Shown: positions 43,695 through 52,914, numbered from the stretch's first letter. The stretch: 64,000 bases of DNA from Haemophilus_D parainfluenzae_AD (GCF_001679325.1 NZ_LZMX01000001.1), one strand, 5' to 3'. Numbers and translations: made by a program. Notes: generated from the sequence alone by a model not told the origin.

Positions 43695-44393
43695 TTATAA
43701 GTCGTCAATGACTAAATAGATTTTTGCTACTGGGCCATGTACGCCAATCACTTTAATCAATTCAATATCTGCCGTTGAACTTGGACCTGAGATAATATTG
43801 ATACAAGATGGCATACGCTCGCCTTGTTGTGCTTTATCGTGTAATACTTTCGCTACTTGTGCAACACGTGGAAGTACTTGGCTTTTACGTACAACAACAA
43901 TCGATTTTTCAGGTAATAAACTCACTGAACGTCCACGATCTGCACTAGAGAATAAGACGATTCCGCCAGTTTCCGCCAAACCATATTCTGCATAAACCAC
44001 ACCAAGATTAGCTTTTTCAGAAAAACTAATATTATCTTGTGCCGTTTCTGGTGACCATGTATGGCAAGTATATTTCGCTTCAAGCGCCGCTGGAATACCA
44101 AGTGCGGTCAATCTTTCATCGGAATTAAGCACAACATCACCGCCGCCATATTTTTCACAGAGAGCAAGTAAGGTTTGTACTGCATCAGACTCTCTACACA
44201 CATTTACATCCACCATCATGGTTTTCGCAGAATTGATAAATTCATTCGCTAAATCAACCGCACTTAAATGGGTTAAACGCTCAGTTGGGTATGTATTGAC
44301 AGGGGCATCCATCGGTTCAGGTATGATAGCACGGGCTTTACCCATTTTCGCCGCTAATTTATTAAGAAAATTTTCGCGATTTTGTAAATCCAT
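43695..44393 (-). CDS. lutC: L-lactate utilisation protein LutC (LUD domain)
   Basis: Subunit of the LutABC L-lactate-oxidising complex. A 232-residue LUD-domain protein with the conserved GVVYAEYGLAETGGIVLFSS and SCINIISGPSSTADIELIKVIGVHGPVA stretches. It is the third and last gene of lutA-lutB-lutC, 5 bp after lutB. Unlike LutA and LutB it has no iron-sulfur cysteine cluster. Confidence 0.94.
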   Translation of the reverse strand: MDLQNRENFLNKLAAKMGKARAIIPEPMDAPVNTYPTERLTHLSAVDLANEFINSAKTMMVDVNVCRESDAVQTLLALCEKYGGGDVVLNSDERLTALGIPAALEAKYTCHTWSPETAQDNISFSEKANLGVVYAEYGLAETGGIVLFSSADRGRSVSLLPEKSIVVVRKSQVLPRVAQVAKVLHDKAQQGERMPSCINIISGPSSTADIELIKVIGVHGPVAKIYLVIDDL

Positions 44394-44398
44394 GCTTA

Positions 44399-45811
44399 TT
44401 ACCCTCTCTCTCTATTATTAAACCATTGACGGAAACTTTCACCATCTGCTTGTGGTAAATCTCGTGCTTTTGTCCATTCACCCAATGCACCAAATGTAAT
44501 TGGTGCTTTCCCATTTTTGATCAGCTTACCCGCTAATTTTGCACCGATATTCACACCAGTTTTCCATAGTATTGGGTTGGCATTGGCTGTAGTGAAACCA
44601 AAAATAGATAAACGTTCCATCGCGGGAGTTTTACCTAACTCTACCATTTTCTCGCGGTGTTTTAAGATTAACTGCGCTAATGGAATACGCACCGGGCAGA
44701 CCGAATTACACGCATTACATAAAGAACAAGCATACGGCAATTCTTTGAATTCATCATAGCCACCTAGTAACGGAGAAATCACTGCACCAATTGGCCCCGG
44801 GTAAATAGAACCATATCCATGACCACCGATTTGACGATATGCGGGACAAGTATTCAAACAAGCACCGCAACGGATACAACGTAAAACTTCTTGGAATTCA
44901 GACGCTAAAATATCTGAACGGCCATTATCCACAATAACCAAATGGAATTCTTCAGGACCGTCGGTTTCACCAGCAAGACGAGGACCGGTTAACCAAGTGT
45001 TATAACCAGTTAATTTCGCCCCTACCGCACTACGAGCAAGCATCGTAATTAACACATCCACCTCTTGGAAAGTTGGCGCTAAACGCTCCATTCCCATCAC
45101 GGCAATATGTGTTTTTGGTAAGGTCGTCGCTAAACGTAAGTTACCTTCGTTTGTCACTAAACAAACTGAGCCGGTTTCCGCTACAGCAAAGTTACAACCA
45201 CTGATACCGATATCAGCCTCTAAAAAATCTTGACGAATTTTTTCACGTACGAAACGCGTCATATCTTCAGGCGTTTCCTCACCTTCATAGCCGAGTTTTT
45301 CAGATAAATCTTTGCGGATTTGGTGACGATCTTTGTGAATTGCAGGCACAACGATATGGGATGGTTTATCACCTGAAATTTGTAATAGATATTCACCCAA
45401 ATCGGTTTCGATCACTTGCATGCCCTCTTTTTCAAGCACTTCGTTTAAACCGATTTCTTCTGTCACCATGGATTTGGATTTTACTATGTTCTTCGCATTT
45501 TTCTCTAATGCTACTTTGCGAATATAAGCACTCGCTTCTTCGGCAGTTTCAGCAAAATACACTTTACCGCCATTTTCTATCACTTTTTCGCTCAATTGAT
45601 ACAAATAGGCGTCTAAATTAGCTAAAACATGGTTACGAATCTGTTTGGATAAATCACGCCATTCTTCCCAATGACCTAATTCGTCCACCATTTTTTGACG
45701 ATTAGCCCCAATAGTTTCTTGAGCTTTTACTACCGCTTTACGCATGATTGTGTTATGCACTTCATGATCGACACGCGCTTTAAAAGGAAGATTACTGGTT
45801 TTCAATGACAT
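44399..45811 (-). CDS. lutB: Iron-sulfur L-lactate utilisation protein LutB
   Basis: Central electron-transfer subunit of LutABC. A 470-residue protein: N-terminal LUD domain (about residues 70-300, e.g. ADIGISGCNFAVAETGSVCLVTNEGN) and a C-terminal ferredoxin-like domain with two 4Fe-4S motifs, CIRCGACLNTCPAYR (about 310-324) and CSLCNACNSVCPVRIPL (about 361-377). It is therefore strongly iron-dependent. It lies 1 bp after lutA and 5 bp before lutC. Confidence 0.95.
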   Translation of the reverse strand: MSLKTSNLPFKARVDHEVHNTIMRKAVVKAQETIGANRQKMVDELGHWEEWRDLSKQIRNHVLANLDAYLYQLSEKVIENGGKVYFAETAEEASAYIRKVALEKNAKNIVKSKSMVTEEIGLNEVLEKEGMQVIETDLGEYLLQISGDKPSHIVVPAIHKDRHQIRKDLSEKLGYEGEETPEDMTRFVREKIRQDFLEADIGISGCNFAVAETGSVCLVTNEGNLRLATTLPKTHIAVMGMERLAPTFQEVDVLITMLARSAVGAKLTGYNTWLTGPRLAGETDGPEEFHLVIVDNGRSDILASEFQEVLRCIRCGACLNTCPAYRQIGGHGYGSIYPGPIGAVISPLLGGYDEFKELPYACSLCNACNSVCPVRIPLAQLILKHREKMVELGKTPAMERLSIFGFTTANANPILWKTGVNIGAKLAGKLIKNGKAPITFGALGEWTKARDLPQADGESFRQWFNNRERG

Positions 45812-45812
45812 C

Positions 45813-46544
45813 TTATTTCTCCCCTCGCATTAATACTTCCGCAATGTGCATCACTTTGATCTTGCTACCTTCGCGTTGTAAACGACCATCAATATTTAAT
45901 AAACAACTTACATCTGCACCGATTAAATATTGCGGTTCAACCTCTTCAATATGCTCAACTTTTTCTTTCACCATTTCGCCAGAAATCTCTGCCATTTTCA
46001 CAGAGAAAGTTCCACCGAAGCCACAGCAAGTTTGTTGATTATGAATAGAAAGAAGATCTAACCCTTTTACGCCTTTCAAGAGAGCGATTGGTTCATCAAC
46101 AATGCCTAATTTACGAGTAAGACTACAAGAAGGATGATAAACCGCTTTACCAGGCAAATAGGCGCCAACATCTGTTACACCTAATTTATTGACGATAAAA
46201 TCCGTTAAATCACAGAAACGTGCGACGACCTTTTTCGCTCGCTCAGCCCAACCTAACTCACCAGCTTTAGTGAAATAGTCAGGATAGTTTTTGATAGCAT
46301 AAACACAGGAACCTGCAGGGGCAACAATGGGATAATCGTTCACTTCAAAGGTTTCGACTAAGTTTTTCATGCCAGGGATGGCTTGTTTGGTGTAACCGCT
46401 GTTTAATGCTGGTTGCCCACAACAGCCTTGTTTTTCAAGGAAGATAACATTACAACCGAGTTTTTCCAGTAGTAATACAGTGTTTTTTGCCACACCGCTC
46501 TTTACTACGTCGGCAATACAAGTAACGTAGAAATTTACGTTCAT
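45813..46544 (-). CDS. lutA: L-lactate utilisation protein LutA (CCG domain)
   Basis: A 243-residue protein with two CCG cysteine-rich domains: EKQGCCGQPALNSGY (about residues 37-51) and QQTCCGFGGTFSVKM (about 170-184), the same type that binds a non-cubane iron-sulfur cluster in heterodisulfide reductases and in glycolate oxidase GlcF. First gene of lutABC; upstream lies lctP with a hairpin between. Confidence 0.95.
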   Translation of the reverse strand: MNVNFYVTCIADVVKSGVAKNTVLLLEKLGCNVIFLEKQGCCGQPALNSGYTKQAIPGMKNLVETFEVNDYPIVAPAGSCVYAIKNYPDYFTKAGELGWAERAKKVVARFCDLTDFIVNKLGVTDVGAYLPGKAVYHPSCSLTRKLGIVDEPIALLKGVKGLDLLSIHNQQTCCGFGGTFSVKMAEISGEMVKEKVEHIEEVEPQYLIGADVSCLLNIDGRLQREGSKIKVMHIAEVLMRGEK

Positions 46545-46599
46545 AAATAATTACTCCAACAATAATAGAAAATAAAAAGTAAAATATTCGATAAAAGTT

Positions 46600-46631
46600 A
46601 AGCAACCGCCCACAAAGTGCGGTTGCTTTTT
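46600..46631. terminator. Hairpin between lctP and lutA, containing an uptake signal
   Basis: A 10-bp stem, AAGCAACCGC (46600-46609) with GCGGTTGCTT (46619-46628), and then T-run on the plus strand; the minus-strand side is only moderately T-rich (TTAACTTTTA). Probably a partial terminator between lctP and lutABC. Confidence 0.6.
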
Positions 46632-46640
46632 GCCTCTATT

Positions 46641-48242
46641 TTAGAGCGCATAGAATAGCGGAATTAAGAAACTTGCGCAAAGGGCTGCAATGATACCGTA
46701 AACGACCATTGGTACAATCGTAGTCTTAATGATTGTTCCTTCTTTGTTTTGAATATTCAACACGGAAGAAACTGCTACGATATTATTAATACATACCATA
46801 TTACCCATCGCACCACCGACTGATTGTAACGCCAGAATTAAAGTCACAGATAAACCTGTAGTTTCTGCTGTCGATAATTGTACGCTACCGAATGTTAAGT
46901 TAGATACGGTATTTGAACCTGAGAAAAATGCGCCTACAGCACCTAAGAAGGATGAGAAGATTGTCCAGTCACTACCGGTAACTTCTGCAAAGGTACGACC
47001 TATGATTTTTACCATAGAATGCTCGCCACCCACTAACATCAAGTTTACCATCACTAAGGCTCCCATTAAGGCAATAAATGGATTTTTTACTTGGCTTAAG
47101 CTTGTACTAAAAATGCCTTTTGTTCTGCTGAAGTTCACTCCGAAAAGTGGTAATGAAATTAATACGGTAATTACAAATGGAATTAACGCAGGTACATAAA
47201 GAAGTTTATAGCTTTCACTCACTTCTGAACCGAAGATATTTTTCAAACTAAAAATTAAACCTTTGCTGACTTCAAATGTGCCTAATGAACCTAACGCTGT
47301 GGAGAACCACACATCTTTGTTATTCATTAAGCCTTTTAAGCCTAATTCTGGAATACGTGTAACGATTAAGAATAAAATTAATAAACCGGTTGGTAGTAAT
47401 GCTTTAGCAACTTGGCCTGCGCTAACAGCATTATTATCTAACTTGTTTTCAACTTTCGCTAAACCAATACCTTTATTCGCTACAAATACAGAAATAAAGA
47501 GACCAATTGCGCCACCAACTAATGATGGGAACTCATAGTTAAATTGTGCAATTAAGAAGTAAGGAATCACGCAAGAGAATACGCTGATATAAATGAAAAC
47601 AATATTTTGACGGATTTCTTTCCAGGTCACCATGATGCGTAATGCCATCAATGGAATCACTAATGCCGCAATGGAGTGGATAAACGCTGTCATCGAACCA
47701 ATTTCAAGAATCGATTTTGAATCTAATTTTAACGGACCAAAACCGAACCAAGTTGGTGTACCTACAGCTCCAAAAGAAACCGGAACCGAATTCATCACTA
47801 AAGCTAACATGGCGACTTTTAATGGATTAAAACCTAACCCCATTAAAATTGGAGCTGCAATCGCTGCTGGTGTACCAAAGCCGCTTGCCCCCTCAATCAT
47901 AAAAGCAAATGCCCAACCGATAATCATTAATTGTGCAACTGGGTTTGGATTAATATTGCCTAACCATTTACGCATCGTATCAGTTGCGCCAGATACTTCT
48001 GAAAATTTGTTAAAGAGAATTGCACCAAAAATAACAGTAATTGGTGTTTGAACAGCCACGATTGCTGCAGTCACATTCGCACTAATTGTCACTATATCGG
48101 TATTAAAATGAAGAAGATGAACCCCCATTACTAGAGTTGCAATCCAAGGTAATGCAACATAAGAAGGTAATGCATTACGCTTTACCATTAAATAGATCAA
48201 CAGGATGATCGGAAAAACACTAAGAATAAAAGATAGGGTCAT
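46641..48242 (-). CDS. lctP: L-lactate permease
   Basis: Proton-coupled lactate importer of the LctP family. It has 533 residues and about 12-14 transmembrane segments, with the conserved AFMIEGASGFGTPAAIAAPILMGLGF (about residues 111-136), VGTPTWFGFG and, near the C-terminus, FFSGSNTVSNLTFGSVQ and LALQSVGGAMGNMVCINNIVAVSSVL. AGGAGTAAGT precedes the ATG. It lies 96 bp ahead of lutABC in the same direction, so import and oxidation are linked. Confidence 0.96.
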   Translation of the reverse strand: MTLSFILSVFPIILLIYLMVKRNALPSYVALPWIATLVMGVHLLHFNTDIVTISANVTAAIVAVQTPITVIFGAILFNKFSEVSGATDTMRKWLGNINPNPVAQLMIIGWAFAFMIEGASGFGTPAAIAAPILMGLGFNPLKVAMLALVMNSVPVSFGAVGTPTWFGFGPLKLDSKSILEIGSMTAFIHSIAALVIPLMALRIMVTWKEIRQNIVFIYISVFSCVIPYFLIAQFNYEFPSLVGGAIGLFISVFVANKGIGLAKVENKLDNNAVSAGQVAKALLPTGLLILFLIVTRIPELGLKGLMNNKDVWFSTALGSLGTFEVSKGLIFSLKNIFGSEVSESYKLLYVPALIPFVITVLISLPLFGVNFSRTKGIFSTSLSQVKNPFIALMGALVMVNLMLVGGEHSMVKIIGRTFAEVTGSDWTIFSSFLGAVGAFFSGSNTVSNLTFGSVQLSTAETTGLSVTLILALQSVGGAMGNMVCINNIVAVSSVLNIQNKEGTIIKTTIVPMVVYGIIAALCASFLIPLFYAL

Positions 48243-48464
48243 ACTTACTCCTCTTACATAACTAAAAATTGCGCGTATTCTATGGGTTTTAAAGAAAAAA
48301 CCTATACCCTATTAAGTGAAATTTATTGAAAATGTGACAAAGATCTCATAATTTTTTAACATTTCCCTTTTATCCTTGTAACATTTTTTTAACTATTCAA
48401 AAAATCTGACAAAAATACAGAAATTGTGCTAGAAAATAAATTTTCATTACAAAAGGCATAATAA
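48243..48464. other. AT-rich upstream region of lctP
   Basis: About 220 bp without a gene. It must hold the lctP promoter, but I see no convincing -35/-10 pair, FNR, Fur or GntR-type operator. The sequence is very AT-rich with several A and T tracts. Confidence 0.5.
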
Positions 48465-48502
48465 AAAAATCCTTGCAAAGATTGACTTCGCCAAGGATTT
48501 TT
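48465..48502 (-). terminator. Terminator of ygfZ-yicC unit
   Basis: AAAAATCCTTG (48465-48475) with CAAGGATTTTT (48492-48502), an 11-bp stem followed on the minus strand by TTATTATGCC. Placed 31 bp after the ygfZ stop. Confidence 0.85.
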
Positions 48503-48532
48503 AAGTTTAAAATAGATTAAGAGACAATATCT

Positions 48533-49372
48533 TTAGTTGTTTATGGAATAAGGAAGAGATTTAATTTTCAGAACTGTTCCATCTTCAGGTAAACGGAAAT
48601 GCGTCCCTTCTTCTAAATCGTTGTTCATCACCACTTGTAACCATAAAACACCGTCAAAATTGACCGCACTTACGATCGAGCCCGTTTTACGCCAAGCCGT
48701 TTCTAACTGCATTTCAATTTCGCTGCCGATTTTCGGTGTAACAGCTGTTTCCCCTGAAAGCACATACATCCCACGTTTATTGGCACCACGATATTTTGCT
48801 CGAGCAACAGTTTCCTGCCCGATATAACACCCTTTAGTAAAAGAAATCGCTTGTTCGATAGCTTGTAGATTTAATGCCTGCGGGATAAATTCATTTTGCG
48901 TTTCCGCACTCAAGCTTGGTAAGCCCGATTGAATATCCGCACAAAGCCATTGTTTTTCATCGCCATTGAAGGTGACATCTAACGGGGTAGGATTGATCAA
49001 AATTGTGCGATTTTCATCAATATCCAAGATGATTTGTGCTTGAATTCGACCGCACTTTTCACCAATCAAGCCAACAATTTGCCAATCTAATACTTGAAAA
49101 GTCACTTTTGAAAACACGGCGTATTTTTTTAAATGCTCGAGTGGAGTAAATAAATTTTTCGGCATTAAAATCAAAAACTGCTCAGATGAAAGCTTAATTA
49201 AGCGAAACAACGAGTTCATTTTGCCTTTAGGATCGCAATGCGCGGTAAGCGTTGAAGCGCCAGCTGCTAAATGCACCACATCACACGTTAATTGGCCTTG
49301 CAGATATTTCTCCGCATCCAAGCCCGCCACTTCCACCAAATCATATTGGTTTAATGAAATAAATGTTGCCAT
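48533..49372 (-). CDS. ygfZ: Folate-binding tRNA-modifying / Fe-S maintenance protein YgfZ
   Basis: Folate-dependent protein needed for maintenance of some iron-sulfur enzymes, including the tRNA-thiolation enzyme MiaB. It has 279 residues. The diagnostic signature KGCYIGQETVAR lies near residue 180; the N-terminal LNQYDLVEVAGLDAEKYLQGQLTCDV and HCDPKGKM match the GcvT-like domain. It lies 8 bp after yicC, so co-transcribed. Confidence 0.94.
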   Translation of the reverse strand: MATFISLNQYDLVEVAGLDAEKYLQGQLTCDVVHLAAGASTLTAHCDPKGKMNSLFRLIKLSSEQFLILMPKNLFTPLEHLKKYAVFSKVTFQVLDWQIVGLIGEKCGRIQAQIILDIDENRTILINPTPLDVTFNGDEKQWLCADIQSGLPSLSAETQNEFIPQALNLQAIEQAISFTKGCYIGQETVARAKYRGANKRGMYVLSGETAVTPKIGSEIEMQLETAWRKTGSIVSAVNFDGVLWLQVVMNNDLEEGTHFRLPEDGTVLKIKSLPYSINN

Positions 49373-49380
49373 GATTTTTC

Positions 49381-50244
49381 CTATTCAAGGTTTTGAATTT
49401 GCTCACGCATTTGTTCGATTAATACTTTTAATTCCACGGCAGAAGCGGTGATATCAGCATTAATGGATTTTGATGCCAACGTGTTAGATTCACGATTCAG
49501 TTCTTGCATCATAAAATCCAGTTTACGACCTACTGCCCCACCTTTTTTCAAGATGTTGTTGGTTTCTTTCACATGCATTTGCAAACGATCTAATTCTTCT
49601 GCCACATCCACGCGTTGCGCCAATAAAATCATTTCTTGTTCAACACGTTGTGGATCAAGTTGAATCTTCGCTTCTTCAAAACGTTGCAATAAACGCTCAC
49701 GCTGCCATTGTAAAACTGCCGGCATTTGTGACCGCACTTTTTCGGCTTCCACGGTGATGCCATCAAGACGTTGTTGAATAATGGCTTGCAATTTTTCGCC
49801 TTCACGTCCACGCATTGCAATAAATTCCACCAACAATTCATCGAAAGCTGTCAACAAATCTTGACTGATGGCATCTAAATCTTGCTCAGTCGCTTCCACC
49901 ACGCCAGGATAACGCAATACATCCGTTAAATTGATTTCGCCCTCACCTGCTTGCGCCTTAATCCATTGTAAAGATTGAATAACTTGATTCGCCAACTCTT
50001 TATTTAAATTGAGTTCAGCCGCTGCTTGTTTTTTGCTATCAATACGCAATGAACATTCAATTTTACCGCGAGTGAGATTTTGACGAAGTTTCTCACGCAA
50101 AGCATTTTCCAAGCCTCTAAATTGCTCTGGCAAGCGGAAAAAGTTTTCCAAATAACGTTGGTTAACCGAACGAATTTCCCAAACTGCATCGCCCCAATCT
50201 TTCTTGATTTCAAGGCGTGCAAAAGCTGTCATACTATAAATCAT
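49381..50244 (-). CDS. yicC: YicC-family endoribonuclease
   Basis: A 287-residue protein of the YicC family, whose E. coli member takes part in degradation of small RNAs. Typical N-terminus IYSMTAFARLEIKKDWGDAVWEIRSVNQRYLE and C-terminal DUF1732 region GGAVGRKLDFMMQELNRESNTLASKS, with an acidic helix ending in MREQIQNLE. The ATG at 50244 follows AGGAGAGC. First gene of the yicC-ygfZ unit. Confidence 0.93.
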   Translation of the reverse strand: MIYSMTAFARLEIKKDWGDAVWEIRSVNQRYLENFFRLPEQFRGLENALREKLRQNLTRGKIECSLRIDSKKQAAAELNLNKELANQVIQSLQWIKAQAGEGEINLTDVLRYPGVVEATEQDLDAISQDLLTAFDELLVEFIAMRGREGEKLQAIIQQRLDGITVEAEKVRSQMPAVLQWQRERLLQRFEEAKIQLDPQRVEQEMILLAQRVDVAEELDRLQMHVKETNNILKKGGAVGRKLDFMMQELNRESNTLASKSINADITASAVELKVLIEQMREQIQNLE

Positions 50245-50330
50245 AAGCGCTCTCCTACTATTGTCTCTCGTCTTAATTGATTTGGTGGCTATTTTATCGG
50301 GAAAGTGCTGTCATTTCTACCGTACATTTT

Positions 50331-50381
50331 GTAGAAGAATTTTGTTTCTTCTACTTTACACACTGTAAAGATTAAAATACA
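50331..50381. promoter_or_regulatory. Tandem inverted repeats upstream of tyrP, including a TyrR-like box
   Basis: GTAGAAGAA (50331-50339) pairs with TTCTTCTAC (50346-50354). It is followed at once by the palindrome CTTTACA-CAC-TGTAAAG (50354-50370), whose right half starts TGTAAA-N6-AATACA (50364-50381), a partial match to the TyrR box TGTAAA-N6-TTTACA. Placement 40-90 bp before tyrP fits an operator region. Confidence 0.55.
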
Positions 50382-50420
50382 ATCATCGTAAATTTATTAT
50401 TACAATTAAAGGAAAGTAAA

Positions 50421-51635
50421 ATGAACAAGACTGTAGGAAGTACCTTACTTGTTGCTGGAACCATGATTGGGGCGGGGATGCTGGCAATGCCGCTCACCTC
50501 TGCAGGGATTGGCTTAACGGCGACGGTTTTCTTATTAATTGGCTTGTGGGCGGTGCTCACTTTCACCGCATTGTTATTCGTGGAACTGTATCAAACCGCT
50601 GACAGTGATGCAGGGATCGGCACACTTGCTGCACAATATTTTGGTAAAGCAGGGCGAATTATTTCCACTGCTGTTTTAATTGTCTTCTTATATGCCTTAA
50701 TTGCCGCTTATGTGAGTGGTGGTGGTTCTTTATTAATGGATTTACTCCCAGCCATTGGCGATAAAGACACCATGAACAAAATCGCGGTGCTTGTATTCAC
50801 GATTTTCTTCGGTAGTTTTATTGTCATCGGCACGCACAGTGTAGACAAAGTCAATCGTGTCTTATTCTTTGTGATGATTGCCACTTTTATCTTAGTACTC
50901 GCATTAATGCTACCAAACATTAAATTTGATAACTTAATGGCGATGCCCATTGATAACGCCTTAATTATTTCTGCAAGCCCTGTATTTTTCACGGCATTTG
51001 GCTTCCACGGTTCGATTCCTAGCTTAAATAAATACTTAGACGGTAATGTGAAATCCTTACGCATTGCGATTTTAGTTGGTTCTGGCATCACGTTATTTGC
51101 TTACTTTTTATGGCAGCTTTCGACGCACGGCTTACTCAGCCAAAATGAGTTCTTACAAATTTTACGCGAAGACGCCACATTAAATGGCTTAGTGAAAGCA
51201 ACCTTAGAAATCACCCAAAGCCCAATTATTGCAAATGCGGTAAAAATCTTCTCCACTTTGGCGTTGGTAACCTCATTCTTAGGCGTGGCATTAGGCTTAT
51301 TAGAATGTATTGAAGACTTGCTCAAGCAATCTTTTAATATTCATGCAGGACGCATTTCATTAGGTTTAATGACCTTCATTCCACCGGTACTATTCTCCCT
51401 TTTCTATCCAGAAGGTTTTATTCTCGCACTGGGTTATGCCGGTCAAATGTTTGCGTTCTACGCGGTAGTTTTACCGGTGGCATTAGTCTGGAAAGCACGC
51501 TCAATTTATCCAAACTTGCCATATCGCGTATGGGGCGGTAAAGCGTTGTTAGTGATCATATTGATGCTTGGCGTGATTATTACTTCAATTCCTTTTGCTA
51601 TCCGAGCGGGTTACTTACCTTTTGTTGTAGGTTAA
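50421..51635 (+). CDS. tyrP: Tyrosine-specific transport protein TyrP
   Basis: Proton-coupled aromatic amino acid importer of the HAAAP family. A 404-residue inner-membrane protein with 11 hydrophobic segments. The start KTVGSTLLVAGTMIGAGMLAMPLTSAGIG and FFTAFGFHGSIPSLNKYLDGN are hallmark sequences. TyrP, Mtr and TnaB are close; overall length and the GTMIGAGMLAMPL motif favour TyrP. AAGGAAAG precedes the ATG. A palindromic, possibly TyrR-bound region lies upstream. Confidence 0.9.
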   Translation: MNKTVGSTLLVAGTMIGAGMLAMPLTSAGIGLTATVFLLIGLWAVLTFTALLFVELYQTADSDAGIGTLAAQYFGKAGRIISTAVLIVFLYALIAAYVSGGGSLLMDLLPAIGDKDTMNKIAVLVFTIFFGSFIVIGTHSVDKVNRVLFFVMIATFILVLALMLPNIKFDNLMAMPIDNALIISASPVFFTAFGFHGSIPSLNKYLDGNVKSLRIAILVGSGITLFAYFLWQLSTHGLLSQNEFLQILREDATLNGLVKATLEITQSPIIANAVKIFSTLALVTSFLGVALGLLECIEDLLKQSFNIHAGRISLGLMTFIPPVLFSLFYPEGFILALGYAGQMFAFYAVVLPVALVWKARSIYPNLPYRVWGGKALLVIILMLGVIITSIPFAIRAGYLPFVVG

Positions 51636-51643
51636 AATGGAAT

Positions 51644-51678
51644 AAAAAAGACCGCACTTTTAAGGTGCGGTCTTTTTT
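51644..51678. terminator. Bidirectional terminator after tyrP with inverted uptake signal
   Basis: A 14-bp perfect stem, AAAAAAGACCGCAC (51644-51657) with GTGCGGTCTTTTTT (51665-51678), and a 7-nt loop, between tyrP and the convergent DUF421 gene. Confidence 0.95.
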
Positions 51679-52312
51679 ATTTATTTTCGTATAAATGGGT
51701 GACTAACTGACCATTTAAATATTCACCGACATACACTTGGTTAACTGCAAGATTCTGTTTTTCTAACTCCGATTTAACCCATTCCTCGTCACGCCCAACG
51801 ACTTCTAAAATATCGTTATCTAATTGCCCATCAATAATTAATGGGTAACGTAAATTTTCATCGCCATATTGAATAATGGAAAGTTGCCCATTTTGTTCGA
51901 GTACAGCACGTTTTACACTATTAATTTCATAAATACCGGCAGCACGTAACTTAAACATGAGATCATGAGCGGTAATACCATTTCTCATACATTCAGCCGT
52001 CTGAACCTTACCATTTAAAATGACCCAAACAGGTTTACCATCAATCAAGGATTTAACAAATTGATTATGATTTTTGATAAAACGCAGGGTAAAAATCAAT
52101 AACGTCCAAAGTACGAGTACGAGAGAGAATTGGAGCACTCCAATACTATCACTATAAATTACCCCACCAATAATACCGCCCAGCACGTAATTTTGTACCT
52201 GATCCATTGCGGAGGTCGGGGCGAGATTACCTTTACCCATTAAATTGATTTGAAGTACGAGTCCAATAATACCCATGGCCAATTTCAAGCCTAATAATGT
52301 ATAGCCATCCAT
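51677..52312 (-). CDS. DUF421/YetF-like membrane protein
   Basis: A 211-residue protein: three hydrophobic segments in the first about 90 residues (LGLKLAMGIIGLVLQINL, YVLGGIIGGVIY, LVLVLWTLLIFTLRFI), then a cytoplasmic alpha/beta domain including LIDGKPVWVILNGKV and LKLRAAGIYEINSVKRAVLEQNGQ-type sequence, the DUF421 fold of Bacillus YetF/YdfR. Function unknown in Gram-negatives. The ATG overlaps the stop of the DUF3290 gene by one base, so the two proteins are produced together. The pairing is better known from Firmicutes. Confidence 0.85.
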   Translation of the reverse strand: MDGYTLLGLKLAMGIIGLVLQINLMGKGNLAPTSAMDQVQNYVLGGIIGGVIYSDSIGVLQFSLVLVLWTLLIFTLRFIKNHNQFVKSLIDGKPVWVILNGKVQTAECMRNGITAHDLMFKLRAAGIYEINSVKRAVLEQNGQLSIIQYGDENLRYPLIIDGQLDNDILEVVGRDEEWVKSELEKQNLAVNQVYVGEYLNGQLVTHLYENK

Positions 52313-52767
52313 TAGTTTTCCTCCTTATCAATAACAGTAACATTAGGGTTTACTAAGTTAATTGGGGATAAGGTATATGCGGTAAAATCATTATTAAAAT
52401 GGACTTCGAAATACTGATCCCGAATATTTAAAATCATGCCGTTACTTAATGTACGGCTATTGGTACGAATATCTTCTTTCTGTAAATTTTGACTGTCTTT
52501 CACCGAATTTAAAAATGTCACCACGCGAGAGGTATCAGCTGCATAGACTTCACTTCGCTCATATTGGTTATATTGCACACCGAGCAAGAAAATGATTAAT
52601 AAAAGAAAAATGATACTGAGATCACGGTATTTGGTTTGTAACCGATGACGCAAATATAAGCTTGTCACCACAAACAATGCACCTAACGAGACAAAAATGG
52701 CGATATATTTAAGATAACCTTGAAAAGACATCGCATTTTCTAAAAAAGCAAAAGAGAAAAAAGACAT
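52312..52767 (-). CDS. DUF3290-family membrane protein
   Basis: A 151-residue protein with two N-terminal hydrophobic segments (about 19-40 and 50-66) and a C-terminal domain starting at residue 75 (VVTFLNSVKDSQNLQKEDIRT), the DUF3290 architecture. The family is regularly encoded next to DUF421, as here. Function unknown. A GGAATGC stretch is the only ribosome site candidate. No recognisable regulator is nearby. Confidence 0.78.
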   Translation of the reverse strand: MSFFSFAFLENAMSFQGYLKYIAIFVSLGALFVVTSLYLRHRLQTKYRDLSIIFLLLIIFLLGVQYNQYERSEVYAADTSRVVTFLNSVKDSQNLQKEDIRTNSRTLSNGMILNIRDQYFEVHFNNDFTAYTLSPINLVNPNVTVIDKEEN

Positions 52768-52877
52768 TTTGCATTCCTAATTTTGAAGAGAAAAACAGAC
52801 TGCCAATGTAGCACAACGAAAACTGACTAGCCATTTTTATCACATAAATTAAATTCGTTTTTCCGAAAAATCCCTTT

Positions 52878-52883
52878 TATAAT
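52878..52883 (+). promoter_or_regulatory. Possible -10 element of nudC
   Basis: A perfect TATAAT 32 bp upstream of the nudC ATG, directly followed by an uptake signal. No good -35 is seen at the standard distance. Confidence 0.4.
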
Positions 52884-52914
52884 GACCGCACTTTTGAAAC
52901 AAAAAGAGAAAAAT

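Noticed and set aside
47632..48051. 139-codon plus-strand reading frame opposite lctP
   Set aside because: Shadow of a membrane protein gene; composition typical of antisense frames.
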